Part shown: positions 8,915 to 16,526 of the stretch, piece by piece | Layout of the letters: each line of letters begins with the position of its first letter | How positions within the stretch are numbered: the stretch's first letter is position 1 | Source of the DNA: Lentilactobacillus raoultii | GTDB lineage: Bacteria > Bacillota > Bacilli > Lactobacillales > Lactobacillaceae | Length of the DNA stretch: 64,000 nt | Direction: 5' to 3' | NCBI RefSeq assembly: GCF_900411375.1 | Contig: NZ_LS422986.1 | Span: forward strand, 62,001-126,000 | Position numbers and translations under genes: made by a program | Notes under the pieces: model-generated | What the model saw: only the letters and a program-made list of their open reading frames with translations | The model's database searches: none | Told to the model about the DNA's origin: nothing

Positions 8915-9301
8915 TTGGAATTGATTATCTTGAATATTAATTTAGCTTTATTATTCCTTTTTTCTTTGTGTACGTCATTGTTAACTGTTGCCATTCATGA
9001 ATTCACACACTGGATTTTTGCCAAAGCTCTTGGTCTAAATCCCAAATTTCAATTTTCACATTTTCTTACACCAGAGGTAGTCTATATCAACAAACATGAC
9101 AATCTTAAAAACTTGATAGTATCTGTTTCAGCTCCAATTGTCCTTATCTTAATAGGGATTCTTACTCACTCAAATTCTATATACTTCCTTACTTTTAGGT
9201 TTCTTTGCTTTTTCAACGTATTTAATCTCTCACCCATAACTGCGGATGGCGAAGTTGCATTACTGTCAATTCTAAACATGCTAAGGAAAGGAACATCTTA
9301 A
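8915..9301 (+). CDS. M50/S2P-like membrane zinc metalloprotease
   Basis: 128 residues. The zinc-binding motif HEFTH (HExxH) sits inside a hydrophobic segment at about residues 28-32, and a second motif NLSPITADGE near residues 104-113 fits the NxxPxxxDG motif of site-2-protease-like enzymes. Three to four hydrophobic segments are seen. It is short for M50 but resembles the compact YydH-type proteases that process peptides. The start is uncertain: TTG 8915 has a weak ribosome site, and TTG 8921 or 8930 are alternatives. It may cleave the 70-aa precursor within its membrane helix and release the Cys-containing tail. Confidence 0.7.
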   Translation: MELIILNINLALLFLFSLCTSLLTVAIHEFTHWIFAKALGLNPKFQFSHFLTPEVVYINKHDNLKNLIVSVSAPIVLILIGILTHSNSIYFLTFRFLCFFNVFNLSPITADGEVALLSILNMLRKGTS

Positions 9302-9302
9302 A

Positions 9303-9818
9303 ATGAAAAAAATATTATTAACTATGCTGTCATTGTTTATCATTGCTGGAGCTGCTATTTATTTTTATACTAGCAAGTCGGATACCTCCTCAGCACAGTA
9401 CAATGACAAAACGGAACAGTTTATTCATAAGAGTCCAGTCACTACTTTGCAAACGCTAAGCAATAAAAAACAAGGAATATACTACTTTGGTTTTCCAACT
9501 TGTCCATGGTGTTTAGAACTGCTGCCTGTCTTCAATAAAGCATTAAAAGAACATCATTTAAAGTCATATGTGACCAACACGCGGGCTGATAATTATACTA
9601 GCCAAGATAACATTAAATTAGAACGCATCTTTTTAAAATATCGAAAAGAAAAGAGACTATCAGTTCCATTTATTATTGAAATAACAAAAAGTGGTAAGGT
9701 GGAAACACACGTAGGAACCGTTCCCGGACATGATGCAGAAGTTCAGAAAATGACTACCCAACAGGAGAATAAGTTAAAAAGCCAGTTAAACGCAATGCTA
9801 GCCGATTTTAGTAATTAA
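9303..9818 (+). CDS. Thioredoxin-like extracytoplasmic protein (PedC/BrcD type)
   Basis: 171 residues from ATG 9303, right after the protease stop. An N-terminal hydrophobic anchor (about 4-23) is followed by a thioredoxin-like domain with the redox motif FPTCPWCLELLP (CxxC at about 64-67) and a cis-proline-like SVPFII near residue 120. Proteins of this kind accompany disulfide-containing bacteriocins as accessory oxidoreductases acting outside the membrane. The upstream peptide has exactly two Cys, so disulfide formation or repair in it is a reasonable role. It is the last gene of the operon; a strong terminator follows at 9896. Confidence 0.8.
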   Translation: MKKILLTMLSLFIIAGAAIYFYTSKSDTSSAQYNDKTEQFIHKSPVTTLQTLSNKKQGIYYFGFPTCPWCLELLPVFNKALKEHHLKSYVTNTRADNYTSQDNIKLERIFLKYRKEKRLSVPFIIEITKSGKVETHVGTVPGHDAEVQKMTTQQENKLKSQLNAMLADFSN

Positions 9819-9888
9819 ACTTTTTAACTTTCTTTCGACAAATGAATAGACATCTTGCTGCTTACCAACAAACCTTGCTTTCTTAAAT

Positions 9889-10025
9889 CTAATCGAAAAA
9901 GCTTCAAGGCCTGAAGCTTTTTTATTTTTCCCTAAAAGAAATCACTTTATAATTTACCAAACCATTCAATAGCTAGATATAGACTCTTAACTAATTTGAT
10001 TGTGAATCCTCTCAAAACATTCTTC
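9889..10025 (+). repeat. Repeat R, copy 1 (about 137 bp)
   Basis: This stretch aligns with 12289-12429 at roughly 80 percent. It holds a hairpin followed by a conserved tail containing CCATTCAATAGCTAGA and AGACTCTTAACTAAT. Copy 1 abuts the right copy of direct repeat DR-A exactly at about 10026, so the junction of the island passes through it. Confidence 0.75.
9896..9930 (+). terminator. Strong terminator of the peptide operon
   Basis: AAAAAGCTTCA and TGAAGCTTTTTT form an 11-bp stem over a 6-base loop, followed by TTTATTTTT. It lies 77 bases after the thioredoxin-like gene and within repeat R. Confidence 0.85.
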
Positions 10026-10382
10026 TACGTTTCGCACGTTTATAATGAAAATATGCGACTTAAGGATTACCAATTGCCCGTAACTGCTAAGGATGGCGAG
10101 ATTACTTTCTTCGATACCGATGAAATCAACCTCACCATGCTCATCAAAAACCAACGGGTACAAAAAATAACGATTATCACGTCTATTCCTCAATCTTCAA
10201 CCTATATGCAAGTCTTTGAGGGGTTTGAGTTTGGATTGGATGCTTTGGGGACCTGGATTAATACCTACCACCGTTCGACATCGACTCATGGGCCGGCGTC
10301 AGACGTGGTTAACGGGATTTTAGCCAGTTATAATACCACTCAGGATAACGTGTTAACAGTTAGCTTGACACGTGCTCAATAA
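9996..10382 (+). pseudogene. 5'-truncated copy of the 4396 gene
   Basis: Codons 15 to stop of the 132-aa gene are preserved with a handful of amino-acid changes, but the first 14 codons and the promoter are replaced by repeat R. The only in-frame start is TTG 9996 inside R, without a convincing ribosome site, giving a different N-terminus (MIVNPLKTFF). The open frame and mostly silent or conservative changes show the truncation is not old, or that both copies were under selection in different genomes before being joined. Expression is doubtful. Confidence 0.7.
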
Positions 10383-10433
10383 TTGAATTTCAGTATAAAA
10401 AACCAGGCATTCAAAATAGATGCCTGATTTTTT
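10026..10433 (+). repeat. Direct repeat DR-A, right copy
   Basis: Right-hand partner of 4439-4846, in the same orientation, ending with the same terminator hairpin. Confidence 0.9.
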
Positions 10434-10434
10434 A
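10402..10434 (+). terminator. Duplicated terminator
   Basis: CCAGGCAT and ATGCCTG arms followed by ATTTTTTATTT; a copy of the hairpin at 4814. Confidence 0.8.
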
Positions 10435-10553
10435 TTTGGCTGACAATTACCGATAAGTAGTCTAGTTCATTAAGTACTGTAACAGCATTTAAAGAGAGTC
10501 CCATTTCTACCCATGTTGCCTACGATATGATTCGGCCTGCCTTAACTGCCAAC

Positions 10554-10718
10554 TTATCCAAGTACAAATGTCACGAGCAAAATAAATATGGTTTTTGATA
10601 TTTTCGATAATGTTAATCCATCCGATATAATCGTTGACAGTTCGCTTAGAATCAAAATGACTGCACCAACGGTCAAAAGCAATATTCCCGAAACTACAAG
10701 AGTACCCATAAATTTCAT
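10554..10718 (-). CDS. 54-aa small membrane protein
   Basis: ATG 10718 follows a good GGAGG site eight bases upstream, and the frame is open for 54 codons. The product has two hydrophobic segments (about 5-25 and 41-54) separated by a polar stretch, and ends in LLVTFVLG. I do not recognise it. The size and shape fit small membrane peptides, toxins or leaderless peptides of lactobacilli, but no neighbour supports a specific role. A real gene is likely because of the ribosome site; function is unknown. Confidence 0.5.
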   Translation of the reverse strand: MKFMGTLVVSGILLLTVGAVILILSELSTIISDGLTLSKISKTIFILLVTFVLG

Positions 10719-11084
10719 AGACTTATAACCTCCAAACGAATAGAGCTTGCATGTGATTTAGATACCACAAAAGTTATCACAAAGCGGGATTTTTTGATTG
10801 TCATATCTTCAATTTAGATAATTTTATAATTTTATAATCTAAAGAAAAACCGATTATCTTAGCTATTAAAATAATGGCTGTCGTTTCACTAAATAATTCA
10901 TCCTTAGCCGGTTGAGATGTAAAAGGAAAATTATCCAGCAATGGTAACTATAGCTGATTCAATTCAGTCCCAACGCGATATTTGCCCATGAATCATTGAA
11001 AACACATTTCAAAGCAGGGTAACGAATTGGAAGCATTAATCATTTAGGATATAGGATATCTTGAAATTCAAATTATTTAAAGCA
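10719..11084. other. Gene-free, degraded intergenic DNA
   Basis: I see no gene in these 366 bases. The stretch 10826-10862 (TTTTATAATCTAAAGAAAA, then GATTATCTT) resembles 8881-8932, the junction between the 87-aa and protease genes of the peptide operon, so this looks like debris of a related cluster. Confidence 0.5.
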
Positions 11085-11423
11085 TCATCCTTCTCTAGGC
11101 ATTAATCCCCAGCCCATTATTCTATCTACAAAAATATGAATTAGCCAAATTACAGAAAAAGCCAACATTTTATTATTTGCAATATTCAAACCAGCCACTA
11201 AATATAAAGAAATTAAAATTAATGGAAAGATCAATGTATGCCCTAAATTATAAAGTAGATTTCCAACCTTTTCAGAAAATAAGTAGCCTAATCCGCCAAC
11301 ATCAAATACAAGAAATGTAACTATAAAAAGCAAATAGCTACCTTTGATTTTATAATATAATATGAAAAGCATTATAATAATCGCGACGTATTCCGCTTTA
11401 TAAATATAACGTTTCAAAAACAT
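11085..11423 (-). CDS. DUF4260 family membrane protein
   Basis: 112 residues with four hydrophobic segments. Family markers are the central YNLGHTLIFP and the C-terminal HIFVDRIMGWGL, where a His and an Asp/Arg pair sit at the end of a membrane helix. The function of DUF4260 is unknown. It follows a TetR regulator gene on the same strand by 74 bases, a pairing that suggests the TetR protein controls it from the palindrome at 12122. Confidence 0.75.
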   Translation of the reverse strand: MFLKRYIYKAEYVAIIIMLFILYYKIKGSYLLFIVTFLVFDVGGLGYLFSEKVGNLLYNLGHTLIFPLILISLYLVAGLNIANNKMLAFSVIWLIHIFVDRIMGWGLMPREG

Positions 11424-11497
11424 TCTACCTCATTTCCCTTCCCGACTTTCTTTTGTGAAATCTAGCCATGATTAATTTGATTTTTACGTATATTCCA

Positions 11498-12115
11498 CTA
11501 ATTTGAATCTCTTCGAAATTTGTCTTTTAAAAAAGTGTAATTAAAATAATCATCCACGATTTTCTTAAGCCTAGGGATCAACTCTTCACTTGGTTCCTTT
11601 GAACTAATGTATGTCATAACTGTTCCATGCAAAAAGTAAAATACTCCTCTAACTAAGTTAACTCTCAATTCACCATCTAAATTATCTGAAATAATCTTTT
11701 TTAACACTTCTTCTAGCAGATTTAAAGACTTCATGCGCATTTTACTTGTATCGTTTTTATAGCTCTTTTCATCAATCCTTTCTCCATCGTAAGTGGCTAA
11801 AAGTGGATAGAACTGTCGTTGAGCAATTCCAAATGCCACGTAATACTCACACATTAATAAAAACTTATCTTTATTAGATTTATCCGATTCATAAATCTCT
11901 TCAAATTTTAAATATAATTTTTTTAAAGGTTTTTCCGCAATCAAATTAAATAACTCTTGCTTATTGCCAAAATACAAATAAATAGTCGTATGAGAATAGC
12001 CGGCTTCCTTTGCAATATCACGGATAGATGTTCCATCAACTCCTTTATTCTCAAATAGTTTTCTTGCTGCTTCAATTATCTTTGCTCTTGCAGTTTGTAT
12101 TTTAATCTCTTCCAT
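11498..12115 (-). CDS. TetR/AcrR family transcriptional regulator
   Basis: 205 residues. The N-terminal helix-turn-helix is clear (TSIRDIAKEAGYSHTTIYLYFGNKQELF, given here in part: IAKEAGYSHTTIYLYF, about residues 30-45), followed by an all-helical ligand domain. It very likely represses its own operon, which includes the DUF4260 gene, by binding the near-perfect 31-bp palindrome that begins seven bases upstream of the start codon. The ligand is unknown. The start ATG has only a weak, close-lying AGGAA. AT-rich coding marks it as part of the accessory island. Confidence 0.9.
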   Translation of the reverse strand: MEEIKIQTARAKIIEAARKLFENKGVDGTSIRDIAKEAGYSHTTIYLYFGNKQELFNLIAEKPLKKLYLKFEEIYESDKSNKDKFLLMCEYYVAFGIAQRQFYPLLATYDGERIDEKSYKNDTSKMRMKSLNLLEEVLKKIISDNLDGELRVNLVRGVFYFLHGTVMTYISSKEPSEELIPRLKKIVDDYFNYTFLKDKFRRDSN

Positions 12116-12121
12116 TTCCTA

Positions 12122-12152
12122 TATAACCAGTGGTTACTAACCGTTGGTTATA
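12122..12152. promoter_or_regulatory. TetR operator: 31-bp near-perfect palindrome
   Basis: The half site TATAACCA begins at 12122 and its complement TGGTTATA ends at 12152. Inside are GGTTA and TAACC, so the whole 31 bases read as a palindrome apart from the centre and two dinucleotides. It also forms two overlapping AACCnnnGGTT-like half units. Position directly before the TetR start fits autorepression. Confidence 0.8.
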
Positions 12153-12288
12153 CAATAAAATTATTTTATTTTTATGTCAAGACTCCTTGAAGTGAATATA
12201 CAAAATATTTGCAGATGCTTATATTTTTGTTCTAGAAAAAAGTTAATTTTCAAATTTTGTATTCAAAAACTAGAGCCCATAAAGACTT

Positions 12289-12429
12289 TATTTCTTATCC
12301 TAGTCGAAAAAGCCTCGAGAGCCTCTCGAAGCTTCTTAATTTGTTTCTTAAAAAATCACTTTACAATTTACCACACCATTCAATAGCTAGACATAGACTC
12401 TTAACTAATCGTCTTAAAGCATTCTCCTA
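12289..12429 (+). repeat. Repeat R, copy 2
   Basis: Partner of 9889-10025. The hairpin keeps its pairing (AAGCCTCGAGAG with CTCTCGAAGCTT) although the paired bases differ from copy 1, and the tail CCATTCAATAGCTAGA is retained. It ends about 100 bases before the end of hemD. Together with the TetR operator this accounts for the 12116-12528 gap. Confidence 0.7.
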
Positions 12430-12528
12430 GATGATTACCACAGAAAAAATTGCCTTTGTACAATTACAACTTTGATTGCTTCCAGCCTCTAATTTTGTTT
12501 AACGTCTAATCCGACTACTCCCAACAAA

Positions 12529-13248
12529 CTAACTCCTGACAATTCCAGCCTCATCCCAACACATTTTCAAAATCATTTGGGCTAACACGTTCGTGGCTTG
12601 ATCCGGTTCTTTAACTGGTCGATGGTCCCGCCGGATTAATTGAGCAGTTTGCGCTCCCAGTGTGTAGTACGTTGGAGCAACAAAATTTGTCGGCAACTGG
12701 AACTCGATCTTTTTTAACCTGCGATAACTGGAAGGGCTGGTTACCAAGATCCGGTTAATTTGTTTAGCAACTAACAATTGACGGGCGCTTTCCTGTGCAG
12801 CCTCGTTCCAAGTATTCTCGTAAACTTTTACCCGTTGAACCGATTTTGGCAGTGACCGCGAGCCAGCCTTTAAATTACCGCTTAAAGCCACGATTCGATT
12901 CGTCGATGCCTGTAATATCGAGACCAGACTTCGCTGATTTTCTGCCAGCGAAACGGTGACATTGGTCATACCCGCTGCCTTTAGTCGCGTCGCCATTTTT
13001 TGACTAAGTACCAGCAAGCCTGCCGTGGCATTCAGCCGCCGCAGGTTTTTTAAGTAAACGGTAAGGGCAAATTGACTGGTAATCAAAAAAGAATCGGCCT
13101 GCCGGATTAACCAACGATCGTATTCAGTCAGTGCTATGGCACGCAACTGCCTTAGCGGACAATAGATTGGCGTTGTCACCTGATTGAGACGAGCTCTTAA
13201 AGCCGGCTCAATTTTTTCTTTGGGATAGGTTATTAAGAACTGAATCAT
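12529..13248 (-). CDS. hemD: Uroporphyrinogen-III synthase (stand-alone)
   Basis: 239 residues from ATG 13248, eight bases after GGGGAAG; an upstream TTG would add seven residues. HemD proteins are poorly conserved. Supporting features are length, two lobes, the ILVTSPSSYRRL segment in the C-terminal lobe (about residues 176-187), and position as last gene of the siroheme operon behind hemL. It would convert hydroxymethylbilane to uroporphyrinogen III by ring closure with inversion of ring D. The cobA gene at the operon head also carries a HemD-like C-terminal half, so this function is present twice. Confidence 0.8.
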   Translation of the reverse strand: MIQFLITYPKEKIEPALRARLNQVTTPIYCPLRQLRAIALTEYDRWLIRQADSFLITSQFALTVYLKNLRRLNATAGLLVLSQKMATRLKAAGMTNVTVSLAENQRSLVSILQASTNRIVALSGNLKAGSRSLPKSVQRVKVYENTWNEAAQESARQLLVAKQINRILVTSPSSYRRLKKIEFQLPTNFVAPTYYTLGAQTAQLIRRDHRPVKEPDQATNVLAQMILKMCWDEAGIVRS

Positions 13249-13303
13249 GATCACTTCCCCATTTATCAACCGCTAACCAGACTAACGATACTGAACGCGG
13301 TAA

Positions 13304-14602
13304 TCATTTAGTCCGGGCAACGTCATCAAAAGCGGCATTAAACGCCGCAATAGTCGTCTCAATATCCGCTTCAGTATGCTTACTTGACATGAAGTTAGTC
13401 TCAAACTGCGATGGTGCCGTATAAATCCCGTGTTGCAATAGCGCCTTAAAGAACTTGGCAAAATAGGTAACGTCACTTTTCTGAACATCGTCGAAATTGT
13501 TAACGGGTCCCTGATTAAAGAAATAACTCCACATGGTGCCGACATGATGAACCGTTATTGGGACACCATGGGCATCGGCAGCACCTTTAATGCCTGTCAT
13601 CAACTCATCGGTTCGAGCCGTCATTTGCTTATAAAGCGACTCATCAAGTTGAGCAAGTGTGCTGAGTCCGCCGGTCATCGCCAGCGGATTACCAGACAAG
13701 GTACCGGCATGATAAACCGGCCCATCCGGCGTAATCCATTTCATAATTTCTTTTCGACCACCAAAAACGCCTACAGGCAAGCCGCCACCAACCACTTTCC
13801 CCAGTGTCGTTAAATCCGGTGTGATGTGATACAAACTCTGGGCACCGTGAAAAGCTGCCCGAAAGCCGGACATCACTTCATCAAAGATCAACAGGGCCCC
13901 GGCCTCGCTGGTCAGAGTTCGAAGTGTCTGCAGAAAATCGGCTGTCCCGGGAATTACCCCCATATTGCCGGCAATTGGTTCAACAATCACACCCGCAATT
14001 TCCTCACCATGGGCTGAAAAGACTTGTTTAATCCCTTCAATATCGTTATAAGCAACCGTTAAGGTGTCGTAGGCCAGATCTTCAGGCACCCCGGGTGCCT
14101 CGTGAATATCGTTAAAGGTTGCCACTCCCGAACCGGCGTCTACCAGCAATGAATCACTGTGCCCGTGGTAGTTACCGATGAATTTAACAATTTTATCTCG
14201 ATGGGTATAGCCCCGTGCCAGTCGAATCGCACTCATAGTGGCTTCGGTGCCGGACGAAACCATCCGCATCATTTCTAATGAGGGCACAATTGCTTGAATT
14301 TTTTTCGCCAACTCGGTTTCCAAGATAGTTGGGGCACCATAGCTGGTTCCCCGAGCGACCGCTGCCTGCAGATCTTTGACAACTTGGGGATCGGCATGAC
14401 CTAAAATAAGTGGTCCCCATGACAAAACGTAATCAAGATATCGATTGCCATCAATATCAAAGATATGGGCCCCGTCACCTTTGGCGATAAAAAGCGGTTC
14501 ACCACCAACATTTTTAAACGCCCGAACCGGACTGTTTACGCCACCGGGAAGGTACCGACTTGATTCTTGAAACGCCTGCTTGGATTTTTCAAAATTTAAC
14601 AC
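13304..14602 (-). CDS. hemL: Glutamate-1-semialdehyde 2,1-aminomutase
   Basis: 432 residues, full length, from GTG 14602 after AAAGGTGGT. The N-terminus shows the typical [11 protein letters not shown] and [15 protein letters not shown]. The PLP-binding Lys is in [18 protein letters not shown] (about residue 268), and the [14 protein letters not shown] segment is intact. It isomerises glutamate-1-semialdehyde to 5-aminolevulinate, the second step of the C5 pathway. The substrate comes from HemA, which is frameshifted in this window. It lies six bases after hemB. Confidence 0.96.
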   Translation of the reverse strand: MLNFEKSKQAFQESSRYLPGGVNSPVRAFKNVGGEPLFIAKGDGAHIFDIDGNRYLDYVLSWGPLILGHADPQVVKDLQAAVARGTSYGAPTILETELAKKIQAIVPSLEMMRMVSSGTEATMSAIRLARGYTHRDKIVKFIGNYHGHSDSLLVDAGSGVATFNDIHEAPGVPEDLAYDTLTVAYNDIEGIKQVFSAHGEEIAGVIVEPIAGNMGVIPGTADFLQTLRTLTSEAGALLIFDEVMSGFRAAFHGAQSLYHITPDLTTLGKVVGGGLPVGVFGGRKEIMKWITPDGPVYHAGTLSGNPLAMTGGLSTLAQLDESLYKQMTARTDELMTGIKGAADAHGVPITVHHVGTMWSYFFNQGPVNNFDDVQKSDVTYFAKFFKALLQHGIYTAPSQFETNFMSSKHTEADIETTIAAFNAAFDDVARTK

Positions 14603-14608
14603 TGTCTT

Positions 14609-15589
14609 TTACCACCTTTGTTTGTCAATTCGTCGGGCAACATCCTTGGCGAAATAAGTAATGATCAGGCCTGCACCGGCCCGTTTGATTCCCACCAAGG
14701 TTTCCTTCACAATTTGGGCTTCATCAATCCACCCGTTGTGAGCAGCAGCTTTAATCATTGCATATTCGCCCGACACGTTGTAGGCAACTAATGGCAGATT
14801 GGTTCGATCACGAACATCTCGCACAATGTCCAAGAAGGCCATCGCCGGCTTAACCATCACAAAATCCGCCCCTTCTTTTTCATCGCTGGCAGCTTCCCTT
14901 AAGGCTTCCAACCGATTAGCCGGATCCATCTGATACCCCTTGCGATCGCCGAATTGTGGTGCACCGTCTGCAGCATCCCGAAACGGGCCATAAAAACTGG
15001 AAGCGTATTTAACCGAGTAGGCCATAATAGGGGTCTCCTGAAAGCCGGCCTTGTCCAAGCCCTCGCGAATGGCAGCCACAAATCCATCCATGGCATTTGA
15101 TGGTGCAACCATATCGGCACCAGCTTTCACTTGACTGACCGCGGTTTTAGTATTGTAAATTAGCGATTCATCGTTTAACACTTGGTGATCTTTTACAATC
15201 CCGCAATGGCCGGTCGAGGTGTATTCACACAGGCAGGTATCCGCAATCACAACTAAATCGGGATAGGCAGCTTTAATTTGGGCAATTGCCTGTTGGACGA
15301 TCCCATTTTCTTCCCAAGCTCCCGACCCAACATCATCTTTGTGATCCGGAATCCCAAAAATAATGATCGATTGAATGCCTAACGCTACAATTTCTTTAAT
15401 TTCATCCAGGACGCTTGTCAGACTGTAACGATAAATTCCCGGCATCGAAGCAATTTCTTCCTTCCCCGTAATGGTGGCATCCACAAACACGGGCATAATC
15501 AAATCAGCCTTTACCAGATGAGTTTCGCGAACCAGGTCGCGAATCGGCGCCGTTGTTCTAAGCCGACGGTGACGATCAAAAGTTACCAT
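14609..15589 (-). CDS. hemB: Delta-aminolevulinic acid dehydratase (porphobilinogen synthase)
   Basis: 326 residues, full length. The zinc-site cysteines appear as [14 protein letters not shown] (about residues 117-130), so this is a Zn-type enzyme. The two Schiff-base lysines lie in [14 protein letters not shown] and [12 protein letters not shown]. It condenses two 5-aminolevulinate molecules to porphobilinogen. Start ATG 15589 follows AAGGAG. It sits between hemC and hemL in the T-box-controlled operon. Confidence 0.97.
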   Translation of the reverse strand: MVTFDRHRRLRTTAPIRDLVRETHLVKADLIMPVFVDATITGKEEIASMPGIYRYSLTSVLDEIKEIVALGIQSIIIFGIPDHKDDVGSGAWEENGIVQQAIAQIKAAYPDLVVIADTCLCEYTSTGHCGIVKDHQVLNDESLIYNTKTAVSQVKAGADMVAPSNAMDGFVAAIREGLDKAGFQETPIMAYSVKYASSFYGPFRDAADGAPQFGDRKGYQMDPANRLEALREAASDEKEGADFVMVKPAMAFLDIVRDVRDRTNLPLVAYNVSGEYAMIKAAAHNGWIDEAQIVKETLVGIKRAGAGLIITYFAKDVARRIDKQRW

Positions 15590-15614
15590 AATTTATAATT
15601 CTCCTTTTTAATCA

Positions 15615-16526
15615 TTATTGAATAACGTTCAGTGCGCCTTCTTTGATCAATTGATCAGCAGTTCGTTGACCAAGTCGATTGGGATCTTGATCAAGATTTG
15701 TTTTTTTAAACAACTTCTTCCCATCAATTGAAGCGACTAAACCGGTAAACCGACTCCCAGATGGTGTTTGCGTTGCGTAAGCGCCGATTGGAAAATTGCA
15801 ACTACCACCGAGTTGGCGTAAGAAATCCCGTTCAATGGTCACATTGCGTCGGGTCTTTTCATCTTCAATTTGATGCAATAGCTCAAGGGTTTGCCGATCA
15901 TCGGCTCGACATTCAATGCCAATCGCGCCCTGACCGGCAGCCGGTAGCAAGTCATCCTTTAAGGACAACCGGTAAACACCAGTTAAATCAACCGCCAACC
16001 GGTTCAAGCCGGCTTCGGCCAAAATCACACCATCCAGGTTTTCGGTTCGCAGTTTTTTCAATCGGCTATCAACATTCCCTCGAATTGACACAATCTCGAC
16101 GTCGGGTCTCAAATGCAAAAACTGGCCCTGACGTCTTGAACTGCTGGTACCAATCCTGGATCCCTTGGGCAATTGTGCAATACCTGTAATCGGGTTAGTC
16201 GTAATCAGGCAATCAAATGGCGACTCCCGCTTAGGAACCGCACCAATTGTTAGATTTGCTGGTAAAGTTGGCATCACATCTTTTAGACTGTGGACGGCAA
16301 AGTCAATTTGACCATCGGTAAGCTGTTGCTCAATTTCTTTCACAAACACGCCCTTTCCGCCAATTTTGCGCAGTGACTCACGTCGATTACGGTCCCCTTG
16401 AGTGATGACCGGTTTAACGGTAAACGTGATCGCTGGAAATTGACTTTTCAACTGTTCAACAACCAAATTGGTTTGTCGCATGGCAAGCTTGCTCTGGCGA
16501 GTTCCCACAACAAATTCAGTTCTCAT
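15615..16526 (-). CDS. hemC: Hydroxymethylbilane synthase (porphobilinogen deaminase)
   Basis: 303 residues. The cofactor-binding Cys is in QLGGSCNFPIGAYA (about residue 238), the catalytic-arginine region reads GTSSSRRQGQ, and the catalytic Asp lies in AVHSLKDVMPTLP. It polymerises four porphobilinogens into hydroxymethylbilane on a dipyrromethane cofactor. Start ATG 16526 lies within the last codons of the hemA reading frame, after AGGAGAAA, indicating translational coupling to the downstream part of hemA. Confidence 0.97.
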   Translation of the reverse strand: MRTEFVVGTRQSKLAMRQTNLVVEQLKSQFPAITFTVKPVITQGDRNRRESLRKIGGKGVFVKEIEQQLTDGQIDFAVHSLKDVMPTLPANLTIGAVPKRESPFDCLITTNPITGIAQLPKGSRIGTSSSRRQGQFLHLRPDVEIVSIRGNVDSRLKKLRTENLDGVILAEAGLNRLAVDLTGVYRLSLKDDLLPAAGQGAIGIECRADDRQTLELLHQIEDEKTRRNVTIERDFLRQLGGSCNFPIGAYATQTPSGSRFTGLVASIDGKKLFKKTNLDQDPNRLGQRTADQLIKEGALNVIQ

